From Chaetomium olivaceum (taxonomy: Eukaryota > Ascomycota > Sordariomycetes > Sordariales > Chaetomiaceae): DNA of 64,000 bases. The notes beneath the pieces are model-generated. The model did no database searches. It was not told the DNA's origin and saw only the letters and a program-made list of their open reading frames with translations. Positions 43,161 to 55,870 of the stretch are shown piece by piece. Every line of letters begins with the position of its first letter. The stretch's first letter is position 1. Both the position numbers and the translations under genes were made by a program. Location of the stretch: NCBI GenBank assembly GCA_039881045.1, contig JAYWVB010000003.1:1116001-1180000 (forward strand). The letters run 5' to 3'.

Positions 43161-45677
43161 GGTAGCAAACGGGCAGTTTGGCATTGAGAAAAGTAAACGC
43201 TGCGGGGGATTGAGTAAGAGAACGTGAGCTGAGGCGGAAACAACCTCATGAGATATGGAGAGAGCTCATGTCATTTATCCACATTTTGTCAATAGTGCCC
43301 TGGTTCTAAATTTAGTACATTTTCCGAGCGGCGGGAGAGGTGGTATTGTGATAAAGTGTAGTAATATCTAGACCTGCATCCCCCAGTTCCTGGCCCGGTA
43401 GCGACGACGAGAATACCCGGTTCAACACACCTCTCCAGACCCGCGTCCAAATATTTCCGATAGCCGTGGGATTCCAGTTCCGGGTCGGCGAATCATGTAT
43501 GAACCCACAAAGATCAAGTGCGGCTCTAAACCATTTCGAACCGTATTAGGTTTGCTTTCCGCGGTTGTTTATCGCAGAATTGGCAATGTTTCTATTTTAA
43601 CTCACCCCGTTAGTTCCGATGCCCAAAGAAGCTATCACGACTTGCCGTCCATATCACACCATAGGATGACCCGGGCAATCATCGGTATGCCCCCCTCCTG
43701 TCATCCGATTAACACAACGATAGGTACCGTCTTGATGGTCGCATCCAATCCTGTTCGCTTGTTGGGACAGTTTGAGGCTCCCCGCGGCGGTTAGTATCGT
43801 ACGTCAACCCAGGCGCAGACACCGTGTCCTCCTTTATGTGAGAGTTCTGTAGTCAACCACAACAAACAAACCTCTGGATCCACGACCAGACGACATGTTT
43901 TCGGTTTGTGTGAAGGGGTGATCAGTCACTATTGAGGGCAAATGTCCTCCCGGAACGGTAAATTTCCTGTCGGAACGGCAGCTGTAGGTGCATGGATCAA
44001 ATCTGGAAGCGGAAACTCGAAAATGCCTTTTTATCGCCGTAATACTCCACGGTTGCGGTTGTGTTTAGACTCAGTGTGCGTTTAAAGTTGAGCCCGGCGG
44101 CATTTTCGAGGTTAACGAGAAGGGACAGTCGGAGTGTTGGCCGATGAAGGGTTTGGCCAAAGTATGGTGGACCATTGATCACCGTTCATGGCCCTGACTG
44201 AGCTTTCACTCATCAAGACGGGCCGCCTTTCTGGGAGTAACTCGTTGTAGGTATGGCAACAAATAAATACCATGCTATTTGCAAATACTGTCCAAAGCCC
44301 GAATCAGAACCACGTCAAGCATTACCCCTGCATTCCTCGTCGTCCTCCCCTTTCCCTGCATCCCACCAGGGCGAAAAGAAAAAAGAGCCTCTTCCCCACA
44401 ACCAGGTTTAAAGACAAGAAGCCCGGATATAAAGGATAGGCCAGAGAGAAGGATAAGATATATTAGCACTAATTCAGGAATCCTGACATGTTCTGGTTGT
44501 AGGTGTGATCCTTATCAAGTTCTTCCGGAAAACTGTTTCAATAGTCTAGCCTAGATATTCTCGAGTTCTTCCCGAGCCTATCTTGAATCTCAACTAGTAT
44601 CACATCCAGGATAGGAGGCGGCTTAGCGATAAGCGAAGCTTCTTGATTCGGCTCCCATGTTTAACTTTCACATCTACGGCACACCGTAACGGCCTATAAT
44701 CACCTAGACACTGACTTGATCAACATGTCGATAAGCTCCAATCATAATTAGATGCAGTCTACCAGCATCCAGTTCAAGAAATTTAGTGCCATATAATTTC
44801 ATTGTATTCCACGGAATATTGGTTATAGCCCTAGGCTAGGGCTTTAGCTTATAATGTATTGACGGTTGTAGAGCAGGTATGGCTGCCCGACGTGCGCGTA
44901 AATCTAATCACCCTACCTACCTCCCTAAATCTCTTAACAAGGGAAAACCCAAGACCTGACGACGAGCGATTTCTTACAGCATGAGGGCAAGTTCAGGACA
45001 GTAGGACGGAGACAAAGAACAGCCTTCAATTGATGACTTCTGGGCTGCTCAGAGCACCCAAAAACCCACTCTTTCAAGCTTTTATCAGCTGGATAACCGT
45101 GAAATTGTGGCTGTTGGGTTTCTATACAATGATAAGCTTGGGTACCTGTACCTGGCACCCTGTTGCGCTAGATGCAATTGAACTGTATTGAGCTGACTCC
45201 GCAGGGCGGAGTCCGCACTGGATTCAATTTGACCATATCGAAAGGACTGCCCAATGAATGGCCATCTATCACAGCCCTTCGTGTTGCAGATATTGCAGGA
45301 GAGGGCACTGCCTCGCGGTATGCCTCGCCTGCGGCGACTAGCGGCGACAATCTGATTCGCGGGGTGAGTGTACCTCGTTACCGCAGCGTTTGTTTCGCGC
45401 CAATTTGCAGCCACGAGCGCAGACTGTTTGGAATCCTCGCTTCCCGTTTCATCTGTCAGGCACAACTGGAGAGTGTAGAAAATCTCGCCAGACGCTGCTG
45501 GGCCCTGGCTGCTCACTTGCTTTTTTTCCTAACCGGTGATCTGTCAACGAACTTCCAAGAGTGCACACAACTGACCCTTCCTCTCCCCGCTCTGCCAAGA
45601 ATACTGAGAGCATTGTGCTGCCAGCCGGAAATTCAACTTTAAACCCTTGTTCAACCTTTTCCAACAACCTTTTCCCA
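43161..45677. other. Long intergenic, AT-rich degenerate sequence
   Basis: 2.5 kb with no gene. Around 44240-44960 base composition shifts to AT-rich with many TA steps and includes a short palindrome AGCCCTAGGCTAGGGCT near 44830-44850. This is the look of an old, RIP-mutated repeat remnant, but no transposon protein can be read. Promoter of the FAD amine oxidase lies at the right end. Confidence 0.45.
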
Positions 45678-47313
45678 ATGGAGGACTCCACTAAGCGACA
45701 CATCTGCATTGTCGGTGCAGGTATCTCTGGGCTACGGTGTGCCGATGTACTCCTGTCTCATGGTTTCCAGGTGACCATCCTGGAGGCGCGCCAGAGAATC
45801 GGCGGAAGGGTTTGTTCCTCGACGCCATGAATACTGATTCCACCACGTTGACTTGCCGTGTTTAGATCTGCCAGTCCAATGATCTGGGCTACACCGTCGA
45901 TATGTAAGAGTATGCTCTTGACCGACGACAGGCGCAGGTATCTGACACCTTTCAGCGGCCCAAACTGGATCCACGCCTGGACCGACTCGGACGAACCACA
46001 TCCCATTTACGCTTTGGCTTCCAATACCAGCACCCCATTACACTACTGGAATAATAAGCAACTCATTTACGATTCTGCTGGAGAGCCACTTCCGGATGAA
46101 GTGACGGACCGACTATCGACTCTCCTTTGGGAAATTATCGAGCTCGCCTTCAAATACAGCCAAGACGCCCATGCTAAGAACAAGGGCAAGGATATTCCTA
46201 GTCCAGACTCGCTATACGACTTCGTGAAACGGAAGGCCACCGAAATGGTTCCCGACCAAAAGGAACAGGCCATCCTGTTGCAGATGAGCGAGATGTTTGG
46301 GGCCTATGTAGGGGTGCCTATTTGGAGGCAGAGCTTGAGATTTGCGTGGATGGAAGAGTGCTGTGGCGGAGGTATGCACCTACCCTACTTTTGATACACC
46401 TGCCCTGACACAGTGAGCAGAGGAGATGTTTGTCGAGGGCAACTACGCGGCCATCCTGCAGCGAGCTGCCAAGCCCGCGCTTGATGGTGCGACCATCTGT
46501 CTCGGTACCCTCGTCACCTCGGTCAAAACCCACGAAACCAGAGTCCCTGGCCAGAAGATTCAAGTTGTTACGGAGTCGGGCAAAGCGCTTAGCTTTGACG
46601 AAGTTGTCATGACGACACCCCTTGGCTGGCTAAAGCAACACCGTGATGTGTTCTCTCCGCCGATACCCGCCAGGATATCTGCGGCCGTCGACAATCTTTC
46701 ACTATCGCAACTTGAGAAAGTCTTTATCACTTTCCCTGCTGTGTTTTGGAACGATGACTCCGCCGCTGACACCTTCCCCTGCTACACCAACTGGCTAACC
46801 CCAGCCTACGCACCTGATACGAACCCGAACGGGTGGCCGCAGGAGATTTGGGACTTGTCGACCTTCAAGGCACCCAACAACCATCCAACCATCCTCTTCT
46901 ACCTCTACGGGGATTGCTCACGCCACATTGTGAATATGATTTTTGGCAAGTCAAAGGAGGAGAAATACCAGCTTCTCGATGACTTCTTCCGGCCATATTA
47001 CTCTCGTCTCCCCGGTTATCGCAGCGATGATGCAAATTGTACGCCAAAGGCCATACTGGCGACCGAGTGGCTCAAGGATGAGCTGAACGGCTATGGAAGC
47101 TACTGCAACTTCCAGGTTGGCATCGACGAAGCGGACCAGGACGTGTTGGCCTTCCGGGAAGGTTGTCCGGATCGGCGGCTGTGGTTTTGCGGCGAACACG
47201 CTGCTCCGTTTGAAGAGTGCGGTACTGTTGCCGGGGCCTATCTCAGCGGTGAGTCGGCGGCAAAGAAGATTGTTTCACTCTATGCTGCGCAGCCCGATCA
47301 CGGTCCAAATTGA
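45678..47313 (+). CDS. FAD-dependent amine oxidase (polyamine oxidase-like)
   Basis: Four exons, 45678-45809, 45866-45903, 45956-46371 and 46421-47313, giving 492 residues. The dinucleotide-binding motif IVGAGISGLRCADVLLSHG is at residue ~10, with ILEARQRIGGR just after, the hallmark of flavin monoamine oxidases. GPNWIH follows; the C-terminal LWFCGEHAAPFEECGTVAGAYLSGE is the second FAD-binding segment. It oxidises an amine such as a polyamine, releasing hydrogen peroxide and an aldehyde. No signal peptide or peroxisomal SKL end, so it is probably cytosolic. The second exon has only 38 nt. Complete, in frame. Substrate not determinable. Confidence 0.92.
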
Positions 47314-47580
47314 ACACCGAAGCGTGCGTCATGATACCGCCATATCCAGTGGGTTATTGAAAGCAGGAAAGTATTTGGCAATTCTACACACATCATCATA
47401 GCGTCTGAAGAGTTATGATGTTGCTACCGATATTATATCCACTCAATATGAGCTCAAACTGTGATCACCCTAACAATTACTCCTGGCACTAATGACAAGC
47501 GGGAAATCAATCCAAAGCAATTGCAGTATCGACCCTGGGCGTTGGGTTAGCATCCACTACATGCTAGGGCACGGAGTTTA
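47314..47580. other. Short intergenic, convergent 3' flanks
   Basis: Between the convergent amine oxidase and ankyrin genes; nothing seen. Confidence 0.4.
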
Positions 47581-49007
47581 TCAAGCTAACCTTCTTGGTG
47601 CTTCTTTGTCTGACTCTCTGATCCTAAGATCGCGAACGGCCCGCTCCTCGTCAAACATGATGACGAGCTCAGCATGGCCTCTCTGCGTCGCTAAACTGGT
47701 TGGGGTATCTTCGTCTACATCGACGTTGTCTAGATCGGCGCCATGGTCGAGCAGCATCCGAGCGATCGCTCCATGGCCGCCATAGCCGCACATGCTGAGC
47801 GCCGACCACCTATTTTCGGTTAGAATGACATGATGAAGGCATATCAAATGACAAAGACTCACCCCCATCGGTCCCTTGCATTAACATCAACGCCGAGACT
47901 GATCAGCTCGGCCACGCGTTGTTCGTCCCCATCACTTGCGGCCTGGATGATAGCCTTCTCGTTTACAAACCACTTCCTCATCCGGACTACTGGCCCCGTC
48001 CGTTTCCTTACTTTTGGCGGAGTCGAGCTGGCGCCCGTGGCACTGGCGACGTGCATGATTCCGGCGAGAGAACCAGGTTGAACATTTCCAATTCCAACCC
48101 CAGCACCGGGTTGCTGCCACTCGCTTCGCTGTCGTCGCAGCTCTTCTTCGAACGCCTGATTCGCCGCGCTAATGGAGGATGAGACGCTTCCTCTCGGCGA
48201 CAAAGACGCGTTGCTCCCGTAGCCCGAGTCGGACGGGGACACGGATAAAGTGCGCTTGATAACCCCCAAGTCCTTAGGCTCAGGGCCGGTATCATCACAC
48301 GGCGCGGTCCGCTCCTCAAGAAGCCCCTCGGCGAGAGCCGTCCTCAGCTTCTCGAGTATGAAATCCCGATTATCCTCAGCGGCCGACAGATTGATGCCGA
48401 CATCGACCAACTCGCCACGGAACTCAGCCCACACGTCGGCTGCCTCGATGGTGAGCCCAACATCCTCGGTCGTCACGACGGAGCCTTCACGAAGACCGGC
48501 CTGAACCTCGGCGAAAAATTTATTGAGCCTTTTCTCGATGCGAGCGGTTGAGGAACTGCGCGTTCAATTATCAGTACGCGCGCCAAGCATCAACAAAGGG
48601 ACGGACGTATTGTACGTGATCATGGCCGTATTGAAGGCGGTCAGTAAAGTCACACTGGAAACCAAGCGATCTCTGATCTCAGAGAGATCCTTGAGACCGA
48701 AACGCATCCGGTCCCAAGTCCGTTGCGCGTGGGTGCCCAGGCTCTCGTACCTCGCCACGACGGCGTCCAGCCCCTCGAGCGTCGACTGGCACTGCTCGCA
48801 GAGCATGGACAGCCGATGGCGTCGGGAGAGGTCCAGGTGTGGGTTTTCGGCCATGAAGTCATGCGTCTCGTTCAACACGGCGTGCAAGGAGAGAAGTTCG
48901 GTTGTCAGCCGACTAAAGTCCTCGGACGACTCCTTGCACGATTTGTACAGTCTCCAGGCCGAGCGAGCGACGAGGGCGACGTCGCCCACCCCTATGCCGA
49001 AACTCAT
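47581..49007 (-). CDS. Protein with fungal NLR-type N-terminal helical domain and ankyrin repeats
   Basis: Three exons, 49007-48616, 48555-47863 and 47809-47581, giving 437 residues. The N-terminus MSFGIGVGDVALVARSAWRLYKSC matches the helical domain found at the start of many fungal STAND and ankyrin proteins, with further helices to residue ~200. A Ser-rich linker (SPSDSGYGSNASLSPRG) follows. At the C-terminus, about two and a half ankyrin repeats are seen: IIQAASDGDEQRVAELISLG, GHGAIARMLLDHGADLD and GHAELVIM. There is no NTPase domain between them. Possibly a signalling or adaptor partner of NLR-type proteins such as the one at 32.7-36.4 kb; that is speculation. Start chosen at the conserved MSFGIGVG. 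Confidence 0.85.
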
Positions 49008-51018
49008 GCTGCCCTTGTCGTCAAGTATGTAGTATGTACCTATCACGGAAGAATATCCCAGACAACCCTTTGTTACGCTGAGACCTCGTCAAGGAATTGA
49101 TGTGATAAGTCTACCGATTGGACGCAACTCCCTAAAATGCGGGGTTGTCTGGCTCTTTGCTTGGTCTGGGAATGTGGACAAACGCTTGCCGCTAACGATT
49201 GGGTCGGTGTTTGTTTTCCGTGGTCTAGGCATGGGAATGGTTCACCTTAAATTCGTTCGTTGCTGGGTGAGACTCGAAGGTGCTCTGGTCTTGAGCTGCG
49301 TCGCATTGCACGGAACACGCAGAAGATATCAGACGCTGAGGGACTCGGAGCGCTGTGGTCGAGCTGGGCATCCCTTCATGGTCGTGTATTTTCAGGGGCA
49401 CGACTTTTCAAACCTGCAGGGTTGTGGACATGATGGCGAATCGTATCGTCTCTGGAACGCCTCTTTAAGCAGCCGGCTAATCAATTGATCCCCTCAGCTC
49501 ACGTTGACGCGCTCTGCGCTCACGGCCAGTTACCTTCCATGCCGCCCACCCACGACGCTTTCAGGGGTTTGATCCCAAGCCCTGGTGACCCCCTGTCGAG
49601 CTGAAGCCACGGCGGTAGATGCTACATGCCTCTGGAATGGAGTAATCATGGAGATGCAATACCGAAAGCCTGGTTTCAAGCTGAAGAATCTGCTATAAAC
49701 TCTTTCGTACCACCCAGTGCATGTTCTCAAGTGATGGGGGTTGTCCATTCTAAATTCAGACAAAGTCGCACAACGGAAATGGAGGTGCGGGGGTTCACCA
49801 GACGGACCAGGGAGGTTGCTGGAACGCTCCAGGGGCGGTGCAGTGCACTGCCTCGGGCATTCCCGACTCAATACTGCAAACTAACCATTGTCGGACAACA
49901 CAGTCACGCATGGCTTAGGAGGAAAGCCCTGAGATAAGAGGACCGATGAGATTGAAAGCCGTCCAAAAAGGCCCCTAGGCACCTACTCTGTAGGTAAGTA
50001 CGTAAAGTTCCTTACACATCAATTTAACCGACTGAGAAAACAACGCCACCGGGAAACCATGGCTGGGGCAAGAGGGATATCGGCTGCCTCTCCGTTCAGG
50101 CGATGAATCTCTCCTGGACCCAACTCTGGGAGGGTTCTATCGGATCGAAGGGAACAAGAGTGCTAGATCTGGTGCGGCCAATGTGTGAATATGCAACGAT
50201 GCCTCCTCAACTGTAGGCTTCTGAGCTCGTAGCGAACTGCGGTGATAATTGTTAACTGGACATGTTGGCACGTGGACCCTCGTTCAGGGGGTGTTAAGAA
50301 GGGCCCATCTGAACGAGCTATATGTTATCGAAGTCCCAAGATATCTAAGTACCTTCCTCTGCGGTTCTCTGTGGTTCTCTGCACCTCCCGACCTCCTCTA
50401 TCCACAGAGGGTCTTTATGTTATGCGATTAGTCTCTGGGTGACAAATCTCTGCTCGCCTCCACATCCTCCCGATTGGTTTGTGGCAGTTCAGTAGAGTCC
50501 GTAGGTCTCTAACCTCCCTGGACAACTTGTACATTGCTACGTCTGTTTCGCCTGGTATACCCAGAGTGCCCTAACCCATTTTTCGATATCCTCCCGTTAG
50601 CTTGGCCATCATACCTTCGGCTTCAATAGCTGTAAGCTCATTTCAACCCCACAGTGGCCTGGAATCCGACAAACCGTGATTACGTTACGTTTTACCTATA
50701 TATCTCGTCAGGTTCGAGTTTATTATTCCTATGCTAGCTACCTTTAGTAATGGGTAGGCCTAGTCAAATCTCGTTGAACAATCAATCCCTATCCTTGACA
50801 GTTACGAGTCGTAAACAGCAAGGCTATTGAATTCGTTGCAAGGACGACCAATAAATATCATGAATTTCGAATAAGATATTGCCCAAGGATATCCCGTATT
50901 GGCCTTCCAGTACGTACTTGCTTGTTTCTCTACATCTCACAACCTCCAGTTCTACGTGAGATACGCTAGCACCCCCTATGAAACCATCCCACCGGATCGT
51001 GAGTTGACTTTTACAACA
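49008..51018. other. Intergenic, partly AT-rich, nothing recognised
   Basis: 2 kb with no supported gene. The right part (50500-50900) is AT-rich and degenerate, like that around 44.5 kb, and may be a RIP-affected remnant. Confidence 0.45.
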
Positions 51019-52746
51019 TTAAACATCCGGATCGACGGGACTAACACTCTGGGCATTGTAAAAGAGCTCGCTCGGGTCCCATTTTGATTTTATGAGCCGC
51101 AGCGCAGGATAGTTGTTGCCCCAATACGCGGGACCGGAAACTACTCCGGTCCCTAGATCGAGATCAACATACCCGGGATACGTGGTCGAGATCAGCGTCG
51201 GCGTAGTTAGCGACTCCATCATGAGGCTATGAAACCCCGAAAGAAATGACCGGTTATCTGCGTTGATCGAGGGGATGTTGATAGCGTAGCTCTCGTAAAA
51301 CATGATCTTATCACGGTGGGCGTAGGCCGTCGCATCAGAGGGCACGTCATTGGTGGCGCCGCCTTGGGCCGAGAAGATAATGAAGTATGCCTCTGGGTGA
51401 CCCTTCGGCGCATCAGAGATGAACTGGAACATCTTGTCCACCGCCTCGTCGGTGATCCTGTCCTGCTGGCGAAAGCCCAGGCTTTTGCCGTAAAAAGGGA
51501 TGGAGAGATTGCTAGCCTTGAGGCCCTCGGTGGCGGCGACTTGTACCAGATGGCCCAACCACCCCTCGAGGACGATGGTCGTGGCTGACGGTTGTGGCAG
51601 GCGTTTAGAGATGCCGCTCCTCTCGTATTCTTCTGTAGTGCCGTAGTAGATAGCCTCAATAACAACTCCGAGCCCGGTGATGATACAGAGGGTACCCAGC
51701 CGGCGATCCAGCTCAAGGTCGTAGGCGAGGTCCAGCCATGCCTTGAAGACGTGCGCCATGTCATGCTCACCAAAGGCAAAGGTATAGGAGTACTGGACGA
51801 TAGTAGCCGGTTCTGGGTGTGTACGTACGACGAACTCGGTCACGAGTGCTAGACTAGCACCAGCACCTCGGATACCCTGCACAAATGTTAGAGCAATTCT
51901 GAGTCTCGCGTGGTTCACCGTCAGAGGCCTACCCAAAAGAGGTCTGCGTTCTTCTTCTCGCTGGCGCGACAGATAGTCCCGTCTGCTGTAACAGCCTCGA
52001 CCTCGATGACATGGTCGAGACACGATCCCCACATCCGCGACATGGGACCCAATCCCCCCTTTCTCGACCAGCGTCGTTAGTCTCGATTGGAGTTGCGTTT
52101 CGAGCGAGGTTGGAGGGTCTTACAATTGTGGCGTGGCCGCCAATGCCTACGCCAGGGCAGACTCCATGGGCGAAGGCACGTCCTCCCAGCTCGTGCAGCT
52201 GGGTTGTAACATCCCCGAGGAGGCACCCCGAGCCGAGGTGGGCATTCCACGTCGCCTTGTCGACATGTACGGAGCGAAGTAGGGTAAGGTCTACTACGAT
52301 GACGTTTCTGGCGCCTGGGCCGCCGAGACCTGGTTGTAATCGTTAGAATTGCGAGGCGTCCTTTTTCAATCGGCCAGGCGGCAAACCCTACCAAAATTTC
52401 TACGCTCTGTCAGCATCTAGACTTTAGAGAGGGTCGGTGCATCGTCCACTTACGCATATGAATGCCCGCCGGATTTGGCCTGGACTTTGTAGTCATTTTC
52501 TCTGGCATATCTGACAATCTCGGCAACTTCGAGTGCGTTGGCGGGCCGAGTGATAGCCACTGGTGCGACCGCCACCGATTTGTCGCAGTTGTACGGCCGT
52601 GCCCAGTCATCATACGACGCATGGCCAGCAACGGCAACATCACTCTCTCCGCAAATGGCAACGAGGGATGCATGCAGCGGAGATAATGGTGCCTTTTGCT
52701 TAAAGATCCACCGGAAACAATATGTTAGGCAGGAGAATAGAGTCAT
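51019..52746 (-). CDS. FAD-linked oxidase, BBE/GOOX-like, with an 8-nt micro-exon
   Basis: Five exons: 52746-52454, 52399-52392, 52329-52124, 52058-51933 and 51876-51019, giving 496 residues. Exon 2 is only 8 nt, yet it is needed to read GGHSYANFGLGGPG without a break. The FAD-binding type 4 domain shows AKSGGHSY, whose His is the usual covalent FAD attachment, and CPGVGIGGHAT, whose Cys fits the second covalent link in berberine-bridge-type enzymes. C-terminal NYPALRLIKSKWDPSELFYNAQSV is the BBE motif. These enzymes oxidise sugars, alcohols or alkaloid-like compounds and are often secreted, though the N-terminus here (MTLFSCLTYCFRWIFKQ) is not a clear signal peptide. Complete, no defect. Confidence 0.9.
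52392..52399 (-). other. 8-nt micro-exon
   Basis: On the minus strand the intron end GCGTAG is followed by eight exon bases (codons for A, N, F and the first base of G) and then the donor GTAGGG. Flanking introns are 52400-52453 and 52330-52391. Without it the conserved segment between GGHSY and GLGGPG cannot be read in frame. Confidence 0.75.
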
Positions 52747-53692
52747 GTTGATTGCGACTGCGAAGGGTGACGGAGAGCTATGGGAAGTCCGAGGCGATCC
52801 TCCAGACGCGAGGTGGCGGGTGGATGTGTGCTACATGTACTATTATCCACGGTAAGGCTCACACCCGACCACACTGTCCCAGCTGTCACATGGTGTAGAG
52901 CTCCGAAAAGATGGTGTGAAGAGGGAAGAGTATAACACTAGGGCTTACCGGTGGCTGAGGCATCCAGAGAGCTGGCGCCCAATCCCCATGTAACACAGAA
53001 ATCGCTTTAAACAAATCGGATAGCGGTCTCAAGGGGTCTCGGAGTCACACTGCCGGATTGGGGATAGCCTAACAGGACTCCGTTCAACAAAAACTAAACA
53101 ACAGGTGAAAGGGCCAGCGAAACCTTTGTGTACCGTCCGCCTGCACACGAATGCTTGGCGGGGACGCCGGATGCGAGGTATTCCACGACATGTCCGCGGC
53201 CGTCGATAAGTTCGTCTTATGTCTTGTTGTGTCTTGTTGCGCCGCTGTGCTGCTGTACTGGGGAGCCAAAATAGATGCTAGGTTGAAGAGAACAGTTTCC
53301 TGGACTACGGGAGTGATTGCTTTCTTGAACCTACTGTTGTACAGGACTCGAACGCTTCAAGGTTATTAAAGGGTAGAGCGGGGTGGGGCCGGGGATCTGT
53401 GGATGAGTTGATTGATTGGTGGTGAGGAATTCGTCACTCAGCTGCGACGAAGTGCCCCGCACTGCCGAGCCATCCGGGAGGTACATTAACTCAGGTATGC
53501 ACGACCATGCCAAATTCGTCGGCCAACGACAGGAAGCTTTATACTTGACCTGTAAATTGTAAATTTTCCAATAAACATAAGATGAATGAAATCCCGGGTA
53601 CCACTTGAGGCACCATTACACCCAACACAAGAACCCTCAACACACAAAAGGGATCAGCCCCATCAATCAACCCACACCCTTCGGCCCCTTCA
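52747..53692. other. Intergenic with one doubtful small frame
   Basis: A 72-codon frame at 53151-53369 (+) encodes a short protein with two hydrophobic stretches (FVLCLVVSCCAAVLLYWGA and a second near the end). It has no homolog I recognise and is not called as a gene with confidence. Confidence 0.35.
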
Positions 53693-54812
53693 TCATGCAC
53701 ATCCCAGCAACAACTTCGGCGCCCCGCTCGACGGCTCATCCCGCGTGACCTCTTCCTTGGGCGCCTCTTTTTCGTCGACATACTCGGTCTCGCCGGCGGG
53801 CCGGTTGGCCATCCAGCGCAGTAGCAAGAAGGCATCGGGTGGGGGAGTCGTCCCGCGCAGGTCTAGCTGGCGCGACTGGCGCAGCACCAGCTTGCGGGCC
53901 TTGCCGTCGAAGTACACCTGCGTGATGCGCGCCCACTGGTCGCGCTCGAGGGTGTAGATGAGGCCCTGGGTGGTGGATTAATGGTCGGTGATGGTGGATT
54001 TGAGAGATGGGAGGGGCGGTGGGCAGTTATGGGGGGATGTGGGTGGTGTAAATTACCGGTTTGGTGTGGTGCCCAGTGTGTTGACCCTTTTCGAGTCGGA
54101 ACTTGACGAGCTCGATGGCGTAGTGCACGTCACTACGGAGGATCTTGTCACCCGCGGGGTGGTTCGAATCGATGGCGAAGCAAGCAACATGCGGTTTGGT
54201 TCTGTCAACCGGGAAGTAAGCTGCCTCGGGTGAATACTCGCGCTCTACAAACTCATCGGCGGACGGTTCGAAAATTCTGAATTGGCATAACGGCAGGTCG
54301 AGCCCACTGTTCTCTTTGATGGTGTATGGGTCCACTCTGATCATTTTGATGGTAGTGTCGAATGGTAGATTGTTAGGGAACATTAACAAGGCAACTTACA
54401 CCCAGGGTTCCCATAGGTCCTTATCCATGTTGTACAAGTCTTCGAGACAACTATTGAACCACTGGGCCTTGAGCTCTCCGTACTTTCTTTCTGGTTGTTT
54501 ATACCATGTTTCCGTGAGCTTGTCCACCCATGACCACGATGCCCGGTTCGAAGCAGCTTGGTCGAGGAGCTCGTTCGGGACCCAGGGCTGAAAGAAGCAT
54601 GTGCTCGAGTCCCAGAGGCCGCCGATACTGTCAACATCAAGTGGGTGTCCGAGAACGACGCCTAAATCGCCCAAGGTCGGTTGGTCAAGGACACACGTAG
54701 TGGTCATATCCTCTAACTTCGCTTTCATTTCCAAAACGTTGCGTAGCTGCTCTTGTTCAACCGCAGCCCGACGGAGATCTTCCATGGTTGTTAATAATTT
54801 TGACGGCATCAT
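53693..54812 (-). CDS. Hypothetical protein
   Basis: Three exons, 54812-54400, 54336-54057 and 53965-53693, giving 321 residues in frame with good splice sites. No domain recognised. The N-terminal part has a helical stretch (MEDLRRAAVEQEQLRNVLEMKAKLEDM). The middle contains FRIFEPSADEFVEREYSPEAAYFPVD and KPHVACFAIDSNHP; the C-terminal part has YTLERDQWARITQVYFDGKA and ends in an acidic tail. No signal peptide or membrane segment. The upstream start is ambiguous: MMPSKLL gives 54812; an extended open frame continues to 55028 but without a conserved feature. Likely a lineage-restricted fungal gene. Confidence 0.6.
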
Positions 54813-55400
54813 GGAAAGGCGCAATCGAACAAGGTTAGCCGAGGTACGTAAAGTGGCGTTATGGCGATTGGAAGGTTGATATTTTCGTTTTCGAGTCCGG
54901 CGAAATGAAGAGTTGTGTTCACGGGACAAAACGGGAAAGATGCGGACGATTTGATCATTTATGGACCTGCGATATCGTTTGTTTGTTTCCCCAAAAAATT
55001 GGCTGCCTCGCAAAGAGGCGCCAAACAAGCGAGCAAATCACAAATTATACTGTTGCGAAATGTCAGTTTGATTGGTTGTTGTGGTTGGTCATTCATGCGG
55101 CCTTGGGATGGGTTCAGCGCCTCAGGGTGGTGGTGCCTGCTGGTGGTTTCTCGGCCCGCCCATGTGCCGAGCCCGATCGGTGCCAAGGATTTAGGCAAGG
55201 GCAACCCGACGAGGTCAAGCAGTCAAAGAGAGAAGAGCATGGAAAATATCAAAAAAAGCCTGAGAGGCCAGCTCTCACACTGAAATTGATGGTCTATGGT
55301 AGTCTATCAAACGCAAACGCAGAAAGCAGAAAAGCAGAAAAGCAGAAACAAAGGAAAGTCCGGATCAGAGACCTGCTAACAATCAAAGCCAACTTGAAAT
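54813..55400. other. Intergenic, nothing recognised
   Basis: About 590 bp between two minus-strand genes. It includes an AG-rich tract near 55310-55360 (repeats of AAAAGCAGA). No gene called. Confidence 0.4.
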
Positions 55401-55870
55401 TTACCGGGGGCGGCCGCGATCACCTGTAGCCGACGAGGCACGGCTATTGGTGGTCGAGGACGCGCCACTACTGGTAGTCGAAGACGCACGACTACCTGTT
55501 GCCGATGTGGTGCGGTTTCCGGTGGCGGACGAGCCACGGTGGCTGGTAGTCGGCGGGGCTCGACTACCAGTGGCGCTATCACCACCGACCGATGGGGCTC
55601 GGGTGCCTGTCTGAGATGAGGGGCGATGAGCGATGGCGCGATTACCCGGGGCCGACGGGGCACGGGTACTAGTGGTTGGTGAGGTGTGACGACCCGTGGC
55701 TGACGGGGCACGACTACCAGTGGCGCCATTGCCAATGGCTGATGGGGCGGGGCGATGGGCGATGGCGGAAGAGGCGTGATCACCGGTGGCGGACGGCGAA
55801 CGGGTACTTTCGACAGACGAGTCGCGATGGCCGGTGGTCGACGTGCCGCGACTGTTTGGGGGTGACTTCG
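55401..55870 (-). repeat. Degenerate tandem repeat coding S-A-T-G-x-R-A-P-S-like units
   Basis: The final ~150 codons of the broken gene consist of short imperfect units, for example SATGNRTTSATGSRASSTTS. Length variation between strains is likely. Confidence 0.7.

Noticed and set aside
53151..53369. Small possible membrane protein of 72 residues
   Set aside because: Two hydrophobic stretches but no recognisable family and weak context; left as doubtful.
54161..54175. GGTTCGAATC resembling a tRNA T-arm
   Set aside because: It lies inside a coding exon and no matching acceptor stem or anticodon arm is seen.
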